Of a stretch of 40,385 nucleotides of DNA, positions 7,553-15,407 are shown in pieces. Position 1 is the stretch's first letter; every line of letters begins with the position of its first letter. The stretch comes from Candidatus Hydrogenedentota bacterium (GTDB lineage Bacteria; Hydrogenedentota; Hydrogenedentia; Hydrogenedentales; SLHB01), in the NCBI GenBank assembly GCA_012719295.1, contig JAAYAQ010000209.1:1-40385 (forward strand), written 5' to 3'. The position numbers and the translations under genes were made by a program. The notes beneath the pieces were generated by a model. That model searched no databases. It saw only the letters and a list, made by a program, of their open reading frames with translations, and had not been told where the DNA came from.

Positions 7553-8710
7553 GTGAGGAAGCATTTCATCTCTTACCTGTCTGTTCGGAGACTGTTGGCG
7601 TTGGTGCTGGCGCTGCTCGCCGTGAGCGGCTACGCCGGGGCTGGACAGGCCGCAAACGCGTCCGACGCCGCCCCGCCGCAGGAGGTATTTCCATTGCCTG
7701 AAACACTGTACGACACGCAGACATTCACCGGTAAGGTTCTTCAAGGCGGCGGCAGGGTGGATTTTGTCTTCAGCTCAGATCGCCCCTTCGCGCAGTGCCA
7801 TGCGTCCACCATCGCCCGGGCGCCCTCGGGCGAACTTCTCTGCGCGTGGTTTGGCGGCACCGAGGAAAAGAACCCCGACGTCGGCATCTGGTATGCCCGT
7901 TTCGCCAACGGGGCGTGGGCGCCCCCGAAACGTATCGCGAAGGTGAACGAGACCGCCCACTGGAATCCGGTGCTGTTCACCGATCCCGAGTCCGGCGTGT
8001 TCCTCTTTTTCAAAGTCGGACCCGAAATCCCCTATTGGCAGACCTACTGGATGAAGTCCACCGATGCGGGCTTGACGTGGACCGAGCCCGTCGAGCTGGT
8101 CCCCGGCGACAACGGCGGCCGGGGTCCCGTCAAGAACAAACCGATCATCCTCTCAGACGGGGCCTGGCTCGCGCCTGCCTCGACCGAACTCGGCGCCTGG
8201 AAGCCCTTCTGCGACCGGTCGGAGGACAAAGGAGCGACGTGGACGCGCAGCGCCGATTTCGCCATCGACCCGGTCCAGGTTGTCGGCAAAGGCGCCATCC
8301 AGCCCACCTTCTGGGAGTCCTCGCCGGGCAACGTGCACGCCCTCCTGCGCACCACCGCGGCAAAGATCGGCCGCGCCGACTCGATGGACGGCGGCCGGAC
8401 CTGGTCGCCCATGCGGCTCACCGGAATGCCCAATAACAACAGCGGCATCGACCTCGAGAAACTCGCCGACAATCGCCTGCTGCTGCTCTACAACCCCATC
8501 GGCCAGGATTGGGGACCCCGAACCCCCCTCAACCTCGCCGTCTCGAGCGACAACGGCGAAACGTGGCGGGATCTTGTCAGCCTGGAGACCGCCGAGGGCG
8601 AATACTCGTACCCGGCAATCATCCGGAGCGACGACGGCATCGTCCTGTGCTACACCTGGCGCCGTGAACGCGTGCGCTGCTGGCAGATACCCGCCGCGGT
8701 GTTCGAGTAA
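7553..8710 (+). CDS. Exported sialidase-like BNR-repeat protein
   Basis: This 385-residue protein has a signal peptide starting at GTG 7553: basic 'VRKHFISYLSVRR', then a hydrophobic run and 'AGAGQAANA'. The body is a sialidase-type beta-propeller (BNR_2 family). Four Asp-box motifs S-x-D-x-G-x-T-W are visible: STDAGLTW, SEDKGATW, SMDGGRTW and SSDNGETW. AAAGGA lies upstream with 11-base spacing. Other starts upstream in frame lack a signal peptide. Such proteins in polysaccharide degraders act outside the cell on glycans. True sialidase activity needs an Arg triad and a Tyr/Glu pair that cannot be confirmed by eye. It is divergent from hflX. Confidence 0.88.
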   Translation: MRKHFISYLSVRRLLALVLALLAVSGYAGAGQAANASDAAPPQEVFPLPETLYDTQTFTGKVLQGGGRVDFVFSSDRPFAQCHASTIARAPSGELLCAWFGGTEEKNPDVGIWYARFANGAWAPPKRIAKVNETAHWNPVLFTDPESGVFLFFKVGPEIPYWQTYWMKSTDAGLTWTEPVELVPGDNGGRGPVKNKPIILSDGAWLAPASTELGAWKPFCDRSEDKGATWTRSADFAIDPVQVVGKGAIQPTFWESSPGNVHALLRTTAAKIGRADSMDGGRTWSPMRLTGMPNNNSGIDLEKLADNRLLLLYNPIGQDWGPRTPLNLAVSSDNGETWRDLVSLETAEGEYSYPAIIRSDDGIVLCYTWRRERVRCWQIPAAVFE

Positions 8711-8731
8711 CCAATATCACGAAAGAATGCT

Positions 8732-8764
8732 CGGCCGTGGGGTCCACGCGGGACCCCACGGCCG
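8732..8764 (+). terminator. Long perfect hairpin after the sialidase-like gene
   Basis: CGGCCGTGGGGTCC (8732-8745) pairs perfectly with GGACCCCACGGCCG (8751-8764) around a 5-base loop, 22 bases after the stop of the rightward gene. No U tract follows, but the 14-bp GC-rich stem makes termination likely. Confidence 0.55.
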
Positions 8765-8791
8765 TGCGTGCATTTATGGGCCGGCGCGTCC

Positions 8792-8838
8792 AAAGAAAAC
8801 GGCCCCGTCCACGGAGATACTCCGGGGACGCGGCCGTG
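8792..8838 (-). terminator. Intrinsic terminator of the rplM-rpsI operon
   Basis: Read on the minus strand, ACGGCC and GTCC pair with GGAC and GGCCGT around a loop that itself can fold, and the stem is followed by TTTTCTTT. It lies about 25 bases after the rpsI stop. Stem plus U tract makes this a convincing Rho-independent terminator. Confidence 0.8.
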
Positions 8839-8862
8839 AAATGGTGTGCCGGCTCGAGCGGT

Positions 8863-9267
8863 TTACCGCTTCGAGAACTGGAAACGCTTGCGGGCGCCGG
8901 GGCGTCCGTACTTCTTGCGCTCGACCTCGCGCGCATCGCGGGTGAGCAAACCGTACTTGCGCAGGACGGGACGGTATTTTTCGTCCAGTTCCACGAGCGC
9001 ACGGGCGATGCCCAGGCGCAAGGCGCCGGCCTGTCCGGTCAGCCCGCCGCCGCTGCACCGCGCGCGGATGTCAAACCGGTTCACGGTGTCCGTCACGTCG
9101 AACGGCTGTTTTGCAAGCATCACGAGCACTTCGCGCGCCAGGTAGGCGTCCAGGGGACGGCCATTGACCGTAACCACACCCGTGCCGGGCTTCAGGCGCA
9201 CGCGCGCCGAGGCGTTTTTGCGTCGGCCGATGGCCATCACTTCATTCGTCTTTGCGTCGACTGCCAC
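8863..9267 (-). CDS. rpsI: 30S ribosomal protein uS9
   Basis: This 134-residue protein starts at GTG 9267, with GAGGAGAGG upstream. It shows the uS9 core '[19 protein letters not shown]', 'NGRPLDAYL', '[20 protein letters not shown]', '[20 protein letters not shown]' and the conserved C-terminal 'FSKR', whose terminal Arg reaches the P-site tRNA in known ribosomes. It lies 37 bases downstream of rplM, the universal bacterial arrangement. A few extra N-terminal residues ([10 protein letters not shown]) precede the usual start. Confidence 0.98.
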   Translation of the reverse strand: MAVDAKTNEVMAIGRRKNASARVRLKPGTGVVTVNGRPLDAYLAREVLVMLAKQPFDVTDTVNRFDIRARCSGGGLTGQAGALRLGIARALVELDEKYRPVLRKYGLLTRDAREVERKKYGRPGARKRFQFSKR

Positions 9268-9304
9268 TTGGGGTTCCTCTCCTCAATCCTCGCCTTCGTT
9301 CCTG

Positions 9305-9733
9305 CTAGAAGGTGTGCATTTCCGGATTCTGTGCTTCATGGGGATGCTCGTTACCCGCGTAGATGCGGACGCGCGTGGCGAGCTGCCGCCCCAACCGGTT
9401 GTGGGGCAACATGCCCTTGACCGCGAACATCATGGCGCGCGTCGGGTGCTTCGCCACCAGCTTTTCGTAGGTGGTTTCTTTCAGCCCGCCAAGATACCCG
9501 GAGTGCCGGTAGTATTTCTTGGCCTGCGCTTTCCGTCCCGTGATGCACGCTTTGCTCGCGTTAATGATCACCACATGATCGCCGCAATCCAGGTAAGGTG
9601 TATACTGGGGCTTGTGTTTGCCGCGCAGGAGCCTGGCAGCTTCCGCTGCAACCCGGCCCAGCACCTTGCCATTCGCGTCGATGACCAACCATTTCTTTTT
9701 GATATCTCCCTCACGGGGGACATACGTTTTCAC
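9305..9733 (-). CDS. rplM: 50S ribosomal protein uL13
   Basis: This 142-residue protein has the usual family length. Visible signatures are 'WLVIDANGKVLGRVAAEAAR', 'LLRGKHKPQYTPYLDCGDHV', 'VIINASKACITGRKAQAKKY', 'YRHSGYLGGLKETTYEKL' and 'GMLPHNRLGRQLATRVRIYA'. The start is the GTG at 9733, preceded by AAGGAG at good spacing; the frame continues upstream without a ribosome site. A hairpin (ACGGCC/GGCCGT, 9750-9767) sits immediately before the Shine-Dalgarno and could influence initiation. The operon promoter is at 9812-9840 and rpsI follows. Confidence 0.98.
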   Translation of the reverse strand: MKTYVPREGDIKKKWLVIDANGKVLGRVAAEAARLLRGKHKPQYTPYLDCGDHVVIINASKACITGRKAQAKKYYRHSGYLGGLKETTYEKLVAKHPTRAMMFAVKGMLPHNRLGRQLATRVRIYAGNEHPHEAQNPEMHTF

Positions 9734-9811
9734 CGCTTCTCTCTCCTTAACGGCCGGGTCAGGCCGTAAAAGCACACAACTCAGCAACTTGTGAGGACAA
9801 CGCGAAGCGAA

Positions 9812-9840
9812 AGTGTACCTGACGAAAATCCGAATGTCAA
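9812..9840 (-). promoter_or_regulatory. Promoter of rplM-rpsI
   Basis: On the minus strand TTGACA (9840-9835), a 17-base spacer and TACACT (9817-9812) form a near-consensus promoter. The transcript leader would be about 70 bases and includes the hairpin at 9750-9767 next to the ribosome site, a plausible place for translational autoregulation. Confidence 0.75.
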
Positions 9841-9888
9841 GAAAGACCTGCCTGCCGGAATTTCCGCGTGCTTTGCCCGGTTCCATAT

Positions 9889-9915
9889 GCCCGGCCGCGG
9901 GTTTCGCGGCCGGGC
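9889..9915 (-). terminator. Hairpin downstream of the 9950-11716 gene
   Basis: GCCCGGCCGCG (9889-9899) and CGCGGCCGGGC (9905-9915) form an 11-bp perfect stem with a 5-base loop. It lies 35 bases past the stop of the leftward sialidase-like gene and before the rplM promoter. There is no U tract on either strand. Confidence 0.5.
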
Positions 9916-9949
9916 GTCAAATACCCTCCGTTTGGGGCGGTGATTCGCC

Positions 9950-11716
9950 TCAATCGTCGTTTATATCGACGCTGACGTAATCGACATACATGCCGGCCTG
10001 ATCGATTGCGCCGGCCGTGGAGCGTATCCGCAGGTAGTTTACCCCGCGCGGCTCGCGCAATGCACGCGGCAGGTACACCCGCGGCACGTCGTCCACCGAC
10101 ACCACCGCCATGCGGCCCGGGGTGTCCCATGCGATCTGCAGCGTGCACCACGTGCCCACGTCAAGCGACTCCCGAACGGAGATGTGGCCGTCCGGCTGAA
10201 TGGGAAGCGAAAAAACGGCCTCCTTCTCCCCATTCGGGTCCGTGGGATCGAAAAAGCGGTCCATGAGCGATACCACGGCCCCTCCAAACCCTTCCCGCAA
10301 CAAGACCCGCAGGGTCAGGAGCCCTGTGCGCCCCATCCGGAAATTCCAGACCGCCCCGTCGCCGGCGGCATCGTCCGGCCGCCGCACGTGCAGCACGGTT
10401 CCGCCGCGGGTCTCCGGCGCCTCCACGAGCGCCGGACCCTGCCTGCGGTCCCGCCACCAGCGCGACACCTCGCCGAACGGCTTGAAGGCGGACCAGCCGT
10501 CCAGCCCGGCCGAAAAATCGTCTTCGCGGCGGGTTTCCAGAAGCCAGTCCGGATTGAAACGCAACATGGCGCTGGCCGGCCCCTGCCCGGTCATCACGAT
10601 GACCTTCCCGTTCGGGGCAAGGTACGGATAGGGGTAGGCCGTCCCCCGGTCGCCCGATTTCGGCGGGGTGTCGTTCCGGGTGGGGTCGCGATAGATTTCC
10701 CGGTACCCCCGCCAGGTCCGGCATTCGTCGTCGGAGATCGCGGCGTGGAGCGCGTCGCGGCCGCCATAGACGCCCGCCCCGTCCACGCGCGGCGGCTTTT
10801 CGCATCCGTTCCAGAACACGAGAATGCGGTCGTCAGCCAGCCGCAGGAACCCCGCCGGCGCGTCGGTCCCGAGAAATTCCGTGGGACGCAGGGGCTCCCA
10901 GGCGGCTCCGTCGGGCGAATAGGATTCGTACAGGCAGCCGGCGTCCGTGCGGGCGAGCATGTACACGCGCCCGTCCTTCAACTCGATGATGCATGGCTCG
11001 CACGCGCCATAGCCGCTGCCGTTGAAATCCGTGCAGGTCGGCGCGGTCAACTGCACCGGCGACTTGTGCCAGGTATCGCCGCCGTCGTCGGAATACACGC
11101 ACGTGACCACATTGGCGCCGCACGGAGGGCCCGTCTTCCGGTCCGGCAGCCATTCGGCGAACGGCAGGACAATGCGGCCCGTGCTCAATTGAGTCACGCC
11201 ATTAATGGACCCCACATACCCTTCGAAGATAACCTTGGCCTCTTCCCATGCCGTGCCGCCGTCGCGCGTCTTGATATGCCAGATGTCGATGAAGTAATCC
11301 ACGCCGATCGTGCGCCCCTCTCCTACCCGGCGTGCGATCATGGGAAACAGGTGAATCTCGCCACCCCGGTCGCGCAGCGGCAGAAACGCGCGCGGCCCTT
11401 CGTATTCCAGGGTCGGGGTGCTCCACGTGATCCCCCCGTCTGGCGAAGTCACCGAGAAATTCCGGAATGCGCCGCCTTCGGCGGTTTCGGCGTAAAACGA
11501 CTTCAGGGTCCCGTCCGGCATCAGGATCACGCCGCCCCGGCGATCCCCCAGTCGAACGGGCTCCCAGACATCCTCCTGGCGTGCATCGGCCCGCTGTTCG
11601 ATAACGGCGCCCGGCGGGCTGGCCTCCTGTTCCGCCGCCCAGGCGTATCCCGCGAGAAGACAGCCTTCTACGAGCAGCACAGCCAGTAGCGCCCCGGTAC
11701 GGTGTGTGAATCGCAT
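9950..11716 (-). CDS. Exported sialidase-like protein with C-terminal beta-sandwich domain
   Basis: This 588-residue protein starts at ATG 11716 (GAGG nine bases upstream) with a signal peptide 'MRFTHRTGALLAVLLVEGCL' ending near 'GYAWAAEQ'. Residues about 45-400 form a sialidase-type propeller with Asp boxes SPDGGITW, TRDGGTAW, SDDGGDTW and degenerate SPDGAAW and SDDECRTW. Residues about 415-588 ('DDFSAGLDGWSAF' to 'YLRIRSTAGAIDQAGMYVDY') look like a LamG-like jelly roll, usually a glycan-binding or structural domain. It follows the GT4 gene by 49 bases on the same strand. Substrate is unknown. An ATG at 11731 is the only close alternative start. Confidence 0.87.
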   Translation of the reverse strand: MRFTHRTGALLAVLLVEGCLLAGYAWAAEQEASPPGAVIEQRADARQEDVWEPVRLGDRRGGVILMPDGTLKSFYAETAEGGAFRNFSVTSPDGGITWSTPTLEYEGPRAFLPLRDRGGEIHLFPMIARRVGEGRTIGVDYFIDIWHIKTRDGGTAWEEAKVIFEGYVGSINGVTQLSTGRIVLPFAEWLPDRKTGPPCGANVVTCVYSDDGGDTWHKSPVQLTAPTCTDFNGSGYGACEPCIIELKDGRVYMLARTDAGCLYESYSPDGAAWEPLRPTEFLGTDAPAGFLRLADDRILVFWNGCEKPPRVDGAGVYGGRDALHAAISDDECRTWRGYREIYRDPTRNDTPPKSGDRGTAYPYPYLAPNGKVIVMTGQGPASAMLRFNPDWLLETRREDDFSAGLDGWSAFKPFGEVSRWWRDRRQGPALVEAPETRGGTVLHVRRPDDAAGDGAVWNFRMGRTGLLTLRVLLREGFGGAVVSLMDRFFDPTDPNGEKEAVFSLPIQPDGHISVRESLDVGTWCTLQIAWDTPGRMAVVSVDDVPRVYLPRALREPRGVNYLRIRSTAGAIDQAGMYVDYVSVDINDD

Positions 11717-11765
11717 GTGTATTGCCCTCATTCGTTTGCGCCTGTTTGTCCGGCCGGCCCGCCCG

Positions 11766-14135
11766 TCACTCTCCCCCGGCCTCGGATTCCGAGGCGGCCT
11801 CCAGCGCCTCCTCGGTCTCTTTCTCAACGTCTGGAAGCACCGGAGGTTCCTCAGCAACGGCTTCGGTGTCCGGTTCTCGGATCAGATGTTCGGAGAGTTG
11901 CATCTCCGCGAGGGCCATCAGGAAGGATACCGTCGATTCCGCGCCCTGGTTCTGATTGACGCGATCCGACGACAGCCCGTCGTAGCAGCCGCCCGTCCCG
12001 GCATGATACAGGGGCAGGTGCAGGTCGTTCTTCCCGAGAAACCACTCGAATGCCCGGTGCGCCTCTTCCCACCAGCGTTCTTCGCCGGTCATGCGGTAAG
12101 CCTCGAGACAGGCCGCAACGGTCGAATTCGCCTCGATGGGCTGCTGGTCGAAACGCGCGCGCGGTTCGCCCTTCCGGTAGAACCCGTGGCAGCCGATCGG
12201 CACGAAATGCTGACCTCCCGCGCGTTGCACCTGCACGATCCATTCCAGGGCGCGCAGTCCCGCATCGACCATATGGCCGTCGTTCAGCCACTGACCGCAT
12301 AGGAACAGGGCGTGCGGCAGACGGGCGTTGCCATAGGTCAGAAAATCCTCGAACCACACCCACTCCTCCGAGGCGTTCTTTTCAAACATGGCGAGCAGAC
12401 GGCGGGCCAGGTCGAGGCGCGCGTCCTGCGCGGCGCAATGACCGTAGAAACGCCGCATGTATTCCATAATCCCCAGCAGGGAGTATGCCCAGGCGCGCGT
12501 TTCGCGGAATTCCAGGCACGGTGGGAGGGCCTCGTCAAATAACCGGCAGGCGAATCCGCGCAGGCCGCTGTAGCGGGAACGCCCGGCCACAACGCCCAGC
12601 GCCCAAAGGGCGCGGCCGTGGCTGTCTTCCGAACCCACGTCTTCCAGCCAGCGCCGGTCGTAGCCCATGAAGTTGCGAAACCGGCGGGTTTCGGGATTCC
12701 ACGCGTGGTTCAGGAACGCGAGATAGCGCGATTGAAGCGAGCGCACAAGCGGCATGTTTCCGGCGCCCAACTCCTCGAGCAGCACCGTCAGCACCACCGC
12801 GCGCGCGTTGTCGTCCACCGTGTACCCTTCGTCGTAATTGGGAATGGTGAACATGGCGTGCTGCAAGAGGCCCGTCTCGTCCGTCAGACGCTGGAGGTGA
12901 TCGAGCTTGATGCCCGGCAACTCGCCTTTGGTGTATTCGAGCGGGCGGATTCCCCGGTGCCGGCGCGGTTTGCGAAAACTCTCGCCGCGGGCGCGCTCAA
13001 AGACCTCCCCATACTGTCTGGCCACGTTTGCCCAGACCATCTGGCGCCCATACTCGTAGGCCCGCTTACGCATGGCGTGACGCTCGGCCTCGTGTTCCAG
13101 CAGGTACATGACCTGCTCGGCGATGGCCGCGCTGTCTTTGAATGGCACCAGCCGTCCGCGCCCGTCCGCGAGCAGGTCTTCCGCATACCAGTACGGCGTC
13201 GAGATCACGGCCTTCCCCGCACCGGTCGAGTAGGCCAAGGTTCCCGAGACAATCTGCCGGGGCTCCAGATACGGGGTGATGTACAGGTCCGCGCACCCGA
13301 TGAACTCGATGAGCTCTTCGAGCGTCACGAACCGGTTATGGAAAATCACGCTGCCCTGGACGCCGCGCGACTTGACCAGGCGCTGCAGACTCAGCCGGTA
13401 CGATTCCCCCTGGTCGCGTATCAGATGCGGATGGGTCGCGCCGAGAATGATGTAAACCACGTTCGGAAACCGTTCGAGGATCTTCGGCAGCGCCTCGATG
13501 ACGTATTCGATGCCTTTGTTGGGGGAAAGGAGCCCGAAGGTCAGCAAAACGAGCTTCCCCTCCACGCCAAACTTGTCCTTGAAATAGTTCGGGTCCACAA
13601 ACGGCACGTCCGGAATACCGTGGTGAATCAAGTCGATTCGCTCTTCAGGAACCCCATAGATGGTCTTCAGGAAAGTGCGTCCCCGCTCGCTCATCACAAC
13701 CATCCGGTCAGACAAGGCCGTCAATTCGTCCATGACCTGGCGTTGTGCGGGGTGCGGCTTTTCCAGAACGGTGTGAAGGGTGGTCACGATGGGCATGCTG
13801 AGTTCGCCGAGCAGCTTGATGATGTGGCTCCCCGCCACGCCCCCGAAGATGCCGAACTCGTGCTGCAAACAGACCATGTCGATGTTGTTGATGTTCAGGA
13901 ATTCGGCCGCGCGCCGGTACGAGGCCAGTTCCTGGTCCCGCACTTCAAAACGGACCCGCGGGGGATAGTCGTACCCTTCCTCCACATCGTTCATGGGAAT
14001 CGCGAACACGTCGGCATTCGGGTGCGCCTCGGCAAACGACTCGCACACGTCAGTGGTGAACGTCGCTATCCCGCACTGGCGCGGAAGGTAATTTCCGATA
14101 AAAGCCACCCGCTGATTGTACTCGTTGTGAACCAT
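11766..14135 (-). CDS. GT4 glycosyltransferase fused to an (alpha/alpha)-barrel-like C-terminal domain
   Basis: This is a 789-residue cytoplasmic protein. Residues 1-375 are a GT-B fold group 1 transferase: 'RVAFIGNYLPRQCGIATFTT' at the N-terminus, 'VTTLHTVLEKPHPAQR', and the donor-site half with 'LLTFGLLSPNKGIEYVIEAL' and 'DLYITPYLEPRQIVSGTLAY'. Residues about 405-740 are helical and resemble a glycosidase-type toroid ('MFTIPNYDEGYTVDDNARAV', 'WALGVVAGRSRYSGLRGFAC', 'WFEDFLTYGNARLPHALFL'). The last 30 residues are acidic and probably disordered. GAGGAGG precedes the ATG. The fusion suggests an enzyme that both transfers and processes, or senses, a hexose polymer. The sugar is not identifiable. 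Confidence 0.88.
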   Translation of the reverse strand: MVHNEYNQRVAFIGNYLPRQCGIATFTTDVCESFAEAHPNADVFAIPMNDVEEGYDYPPRVRFEVRDQELASYRRAAEFLNINNIDMVCLQHEFGIFGGVAGSHIIKLLGELSMPIVTTLHTVLEKPHPAQRQVMDELTALSDRMVVMSERGRTFLKTIYGVPEERIDLIHHGIPDVPFVDPNYFKDKFGVEGKLVLLTFGLLSPNKGIEYVIEALPKILERFPNVVYIILGATHPHLIRDQGESYRLSLQRLVKSRGVQGSVIFHNRFVTLEELIEFIGCADLYITPYLEPRQIVSGTLAYSTGAGKAVISTPYWYAEDLLADGRGRLVPFKDSAAIAEQVMYLLEHEAERHAMRKRAYEYGRQMVWANVARQYGEVFERARGESFRKPRRHRGIRPLEYTKGELPGIKLDHLQRLTDETGLLQHAMFTIPNYDEGYTVDDNARAVVLTVLLEELGAGNMPLVRSLQSRYLAFLNHAWNPETRRFRNFMGYDRRWLEDVGSEDSHGRALWALGVVAGRSRYSGLRGFACRLFDEALPPCLEFRETRAWAYSLLGIMEYMRRFYGHCAAQDARLDLARRLLAMFEKNASEEWVWFEDFLTYGNARLPHALFLCGQWLNDGHMVDAGLRALEWIVQVQRAGGQHFVPIGCHGFYRKGEPRARFDQQPIEANSTVAACLEAYRMTGEERWWEEAHRAFEWFLGKNDLHLPLYHAGTGGCYDGLSSDRVNQNQGAESTVSFLMALAEMQLSEHLIREPDTEAVAEEPPVLPDVEKETEEALEAASESEAGGE

Positions 14136-14200
14136 AGCCTCCTCGTCTTTCGCCGGCTCGGCGGTGGTTTTTATTCCGGTTTTGCGCCTAAAGGACCTTT

Positions 14201-14206
14201 ACTATA
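14201..14206 (-). promoter_or_regulatory. Extended -10 promoter element for the GT4 gene
   Basis: Minus-strand TGCTATAGT (TATAGT at 14206-14201) is an extended -10 about 65 bases before the GT4 start codon. No good -35 is seen. The MITE-like element begins only about 40 bases further upstream. Confidence 0.4.
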
Positions 14207-14238
14207 GCATACGAGGGACATTGAAGAGCCGCCGGGCC

Positions 14239-14248
14239 CCTTCGTCAC
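14239..14248 (+). repeat. Target-site duplication, left copy
   Basis: CCTTCGTCAC directly abuts the left end of the element at 14249 and is repeated exactly at 14507-14516. Confidence 0.75.
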
Positions 14249-14506
14249 CAGGGCGATCGCACTGAATGCCCCCCGCACAAATGGTCTTCGTGAGACGGGT
14301 CGTTTGTGATCCCAGTCCCCCGTTCTTCCTGCGAAAGCAGGGGTGCCCACTGGATTCCTGCTTGCGCAGGAACGACGTTGGAAAACGCCGTTTCCTGCGG
14401 AGATCTGCATTTTCTCTTGGCGAATGCGCTGACTTGGGGTAGGTAGAGAGCACCTGTTCTTCCGGCGAACGGACGGTTTCCATCTGGTTTTAGTGCGATT
14501 GCCTTG
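14249..14506 (+). mobile_element. MITE-like non-autonomous element, 258 bp, complete
   Basis: The ends are imperfect inverted repeats: CAGGGCGATCGCACTG on the left and CAAGGCAATCGCACTA read inward on the right (13 of 16 match). The element is flanked by a perfect 10-bp direct repeat. Inside are two stem-loops, CCTGCgaaaGCAGG (14328-14341) and TTCCTGCttgcGCAGGAA (14355-14372), of the widespread type whose translation gives the chance string 'FLRKQES'. There is no transposase frame. The CAGGGC-like end and 10-bp duplication recall ISAs1-family elements, but that assignment is tentative. A diverged copy in the opposite orientation begins at 40232. Confidence 0.8.
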
Positions 14507-14516
14507 CCTTCGTCAC
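14507..14516 (+). repeat. Target-site duplication, right copy
   Basis: CCTTCGTCAC follows the right end of the element and is identical to 14239-14248. Confidence 0.75.
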
Positions 14517-14642
14517 GCGGGGCTGCCGGACGCGCAATGGTCTCGCTTCAACCCGTCCAGCACCTCGAACGCGTTGATCTGCGCAACCCCAATCCGTACC
14601 ATGCGGGCCTGTCAGCTCGCGGAACACCATGGGACGACTCGT
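14517..14642. other. Spacer before the amidohydrolase cluster
   Basis: No supported gene was seen. A 29-codon minus-strand frame (14602-14513) begins 'MVRIGVAQIN', which resembles the first strand of carbon-nitrogen hydrolases, and stops in the target-site duplication. It has no good ribosome site and may be a gene remnant or chance. Confidence 0.25.
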
Positions 14643-15407
14643 ATGATCATTGATTGTCACGGCCACTGTTCCATTGACGGCTCGTACTCTCTGTCGGCGG
14701 ACGATACGGTGCGCAGCCTCGACCTGTACGGTATAGACCAAATCTGCTGTTCCGCCCCCATCACCAGCGGCGAAGCGACCCCGGACCTTATCCGCGCGCG
14801 AAATGATCTTATCCTCGGCGCGATGCGGAAGTATCCGGACCGCATTATGGGCATGTGCTTCCTGAACCCGGGCCATCCCCGCGAGGCCCAGGATGAGATC
14901 ACCCGCTGTGTGGTCGACAACGGGATGGTCGGGGTCAAACTGTACAATCAATACCGTATCTGCGATCCCGTGCAGTTTCCCGTCATCGAACGGTGCATCG
15001 AACTCGGGGTGCCCATTCTCATGCATGCGGGGTATCCCGCCGCGCCGGAATTGCGCGAGCAGCAACCCCGTATCTCCACCGGGATGCATTTCGCCGGCGC
15101 GGCCCGGCGCTACCCCGAGGCCATGTTAATCTGCGCGCACATCGGCGGCGGCGGCGATTGGGAACGCCAGCTCAAGGGCCTCCGCGAAGCCCCAAGCGTC
15201 TTCGTCGACACAGGCGGTTCGGTCATCGACGCGGGCATGCTCGAACGCTGTGTGCGCGAACTCGGAATCGACCGTCTCCTCTTCGCGTGCGACGGCAGCA
15301 TGGAACGCGGCCTCGGAAAGATCCTCGACGCGGGCCTTACCGAAGCCCAGCGCGCCAAGCTCTACAGCGCCAATTTCCTCAACATCCTCGCGAGGAGAAA
15401 GCGATGA
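14643..15407 (+). CDS. Amidohydrolase (Amidohydro_2 family), metal ligands present
   Basis: This is a 254-residue TIM-barrel hydrolase of the amidohydrolase-2 (PF04909-type) superfamily. The metal site is visible: 'DCHGH' at 4-8 (HxH), 'MHAGYP' (His about 128), 'ICAHIGGG' (His about 165) and 'ACDGSM' (Asp about 216). Family members hydrolyse or decarboxylate small ring or carboxylate substrates using a bound metal. The start is the ATG at 14643; the frame runs upstream to 14493 but that part is not conserved-looking and crosses the MITE end. The stop overlaps the next start (ATGATGA), so the two are translationally coupled. The substrate is unknown. Confidence 0.85.
   Translation: MIIDCHGHCSIDGSYSLSADDTVRSLDLYGIDQICCSAPITSGEATPDLIRARNDLILGAMRKYPDRIMGMCFLNPGHPREAQDEITRCVVDNGMVGVKLYNQYRICDPVQFPVIERCIELGVPILMHAGYPAAPELREQQPRISTGMHFAGAARRYPEAMLICAHIGGGGDWERQLKGLREAPSVFVDTGGSVIDAGMLERCVRELGIDRLLFACDGSMERGLGKILDAGLTEAQRAKLYSANFLNILARRKR

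Noticed and set aside
10184-11689. 501-codon plus-strand frame
   Set aside because: Antisense to the exported sialidase-like gene, which has a signal peptide and Asp boxes.
12618-14207. 529-codon plus-strand frame
   Set aside because: Antisense to the GT4 fusion gene and without recognisable domains.
14513-14602. Short minus-strand frame beginning MVRIGVAQIN, like a carbon-nitrogen hydrolase start
   Set aside because: Only 29 codons, no ribosome site, and the stop lies in sequence present before the element inserted; at most a remnant.
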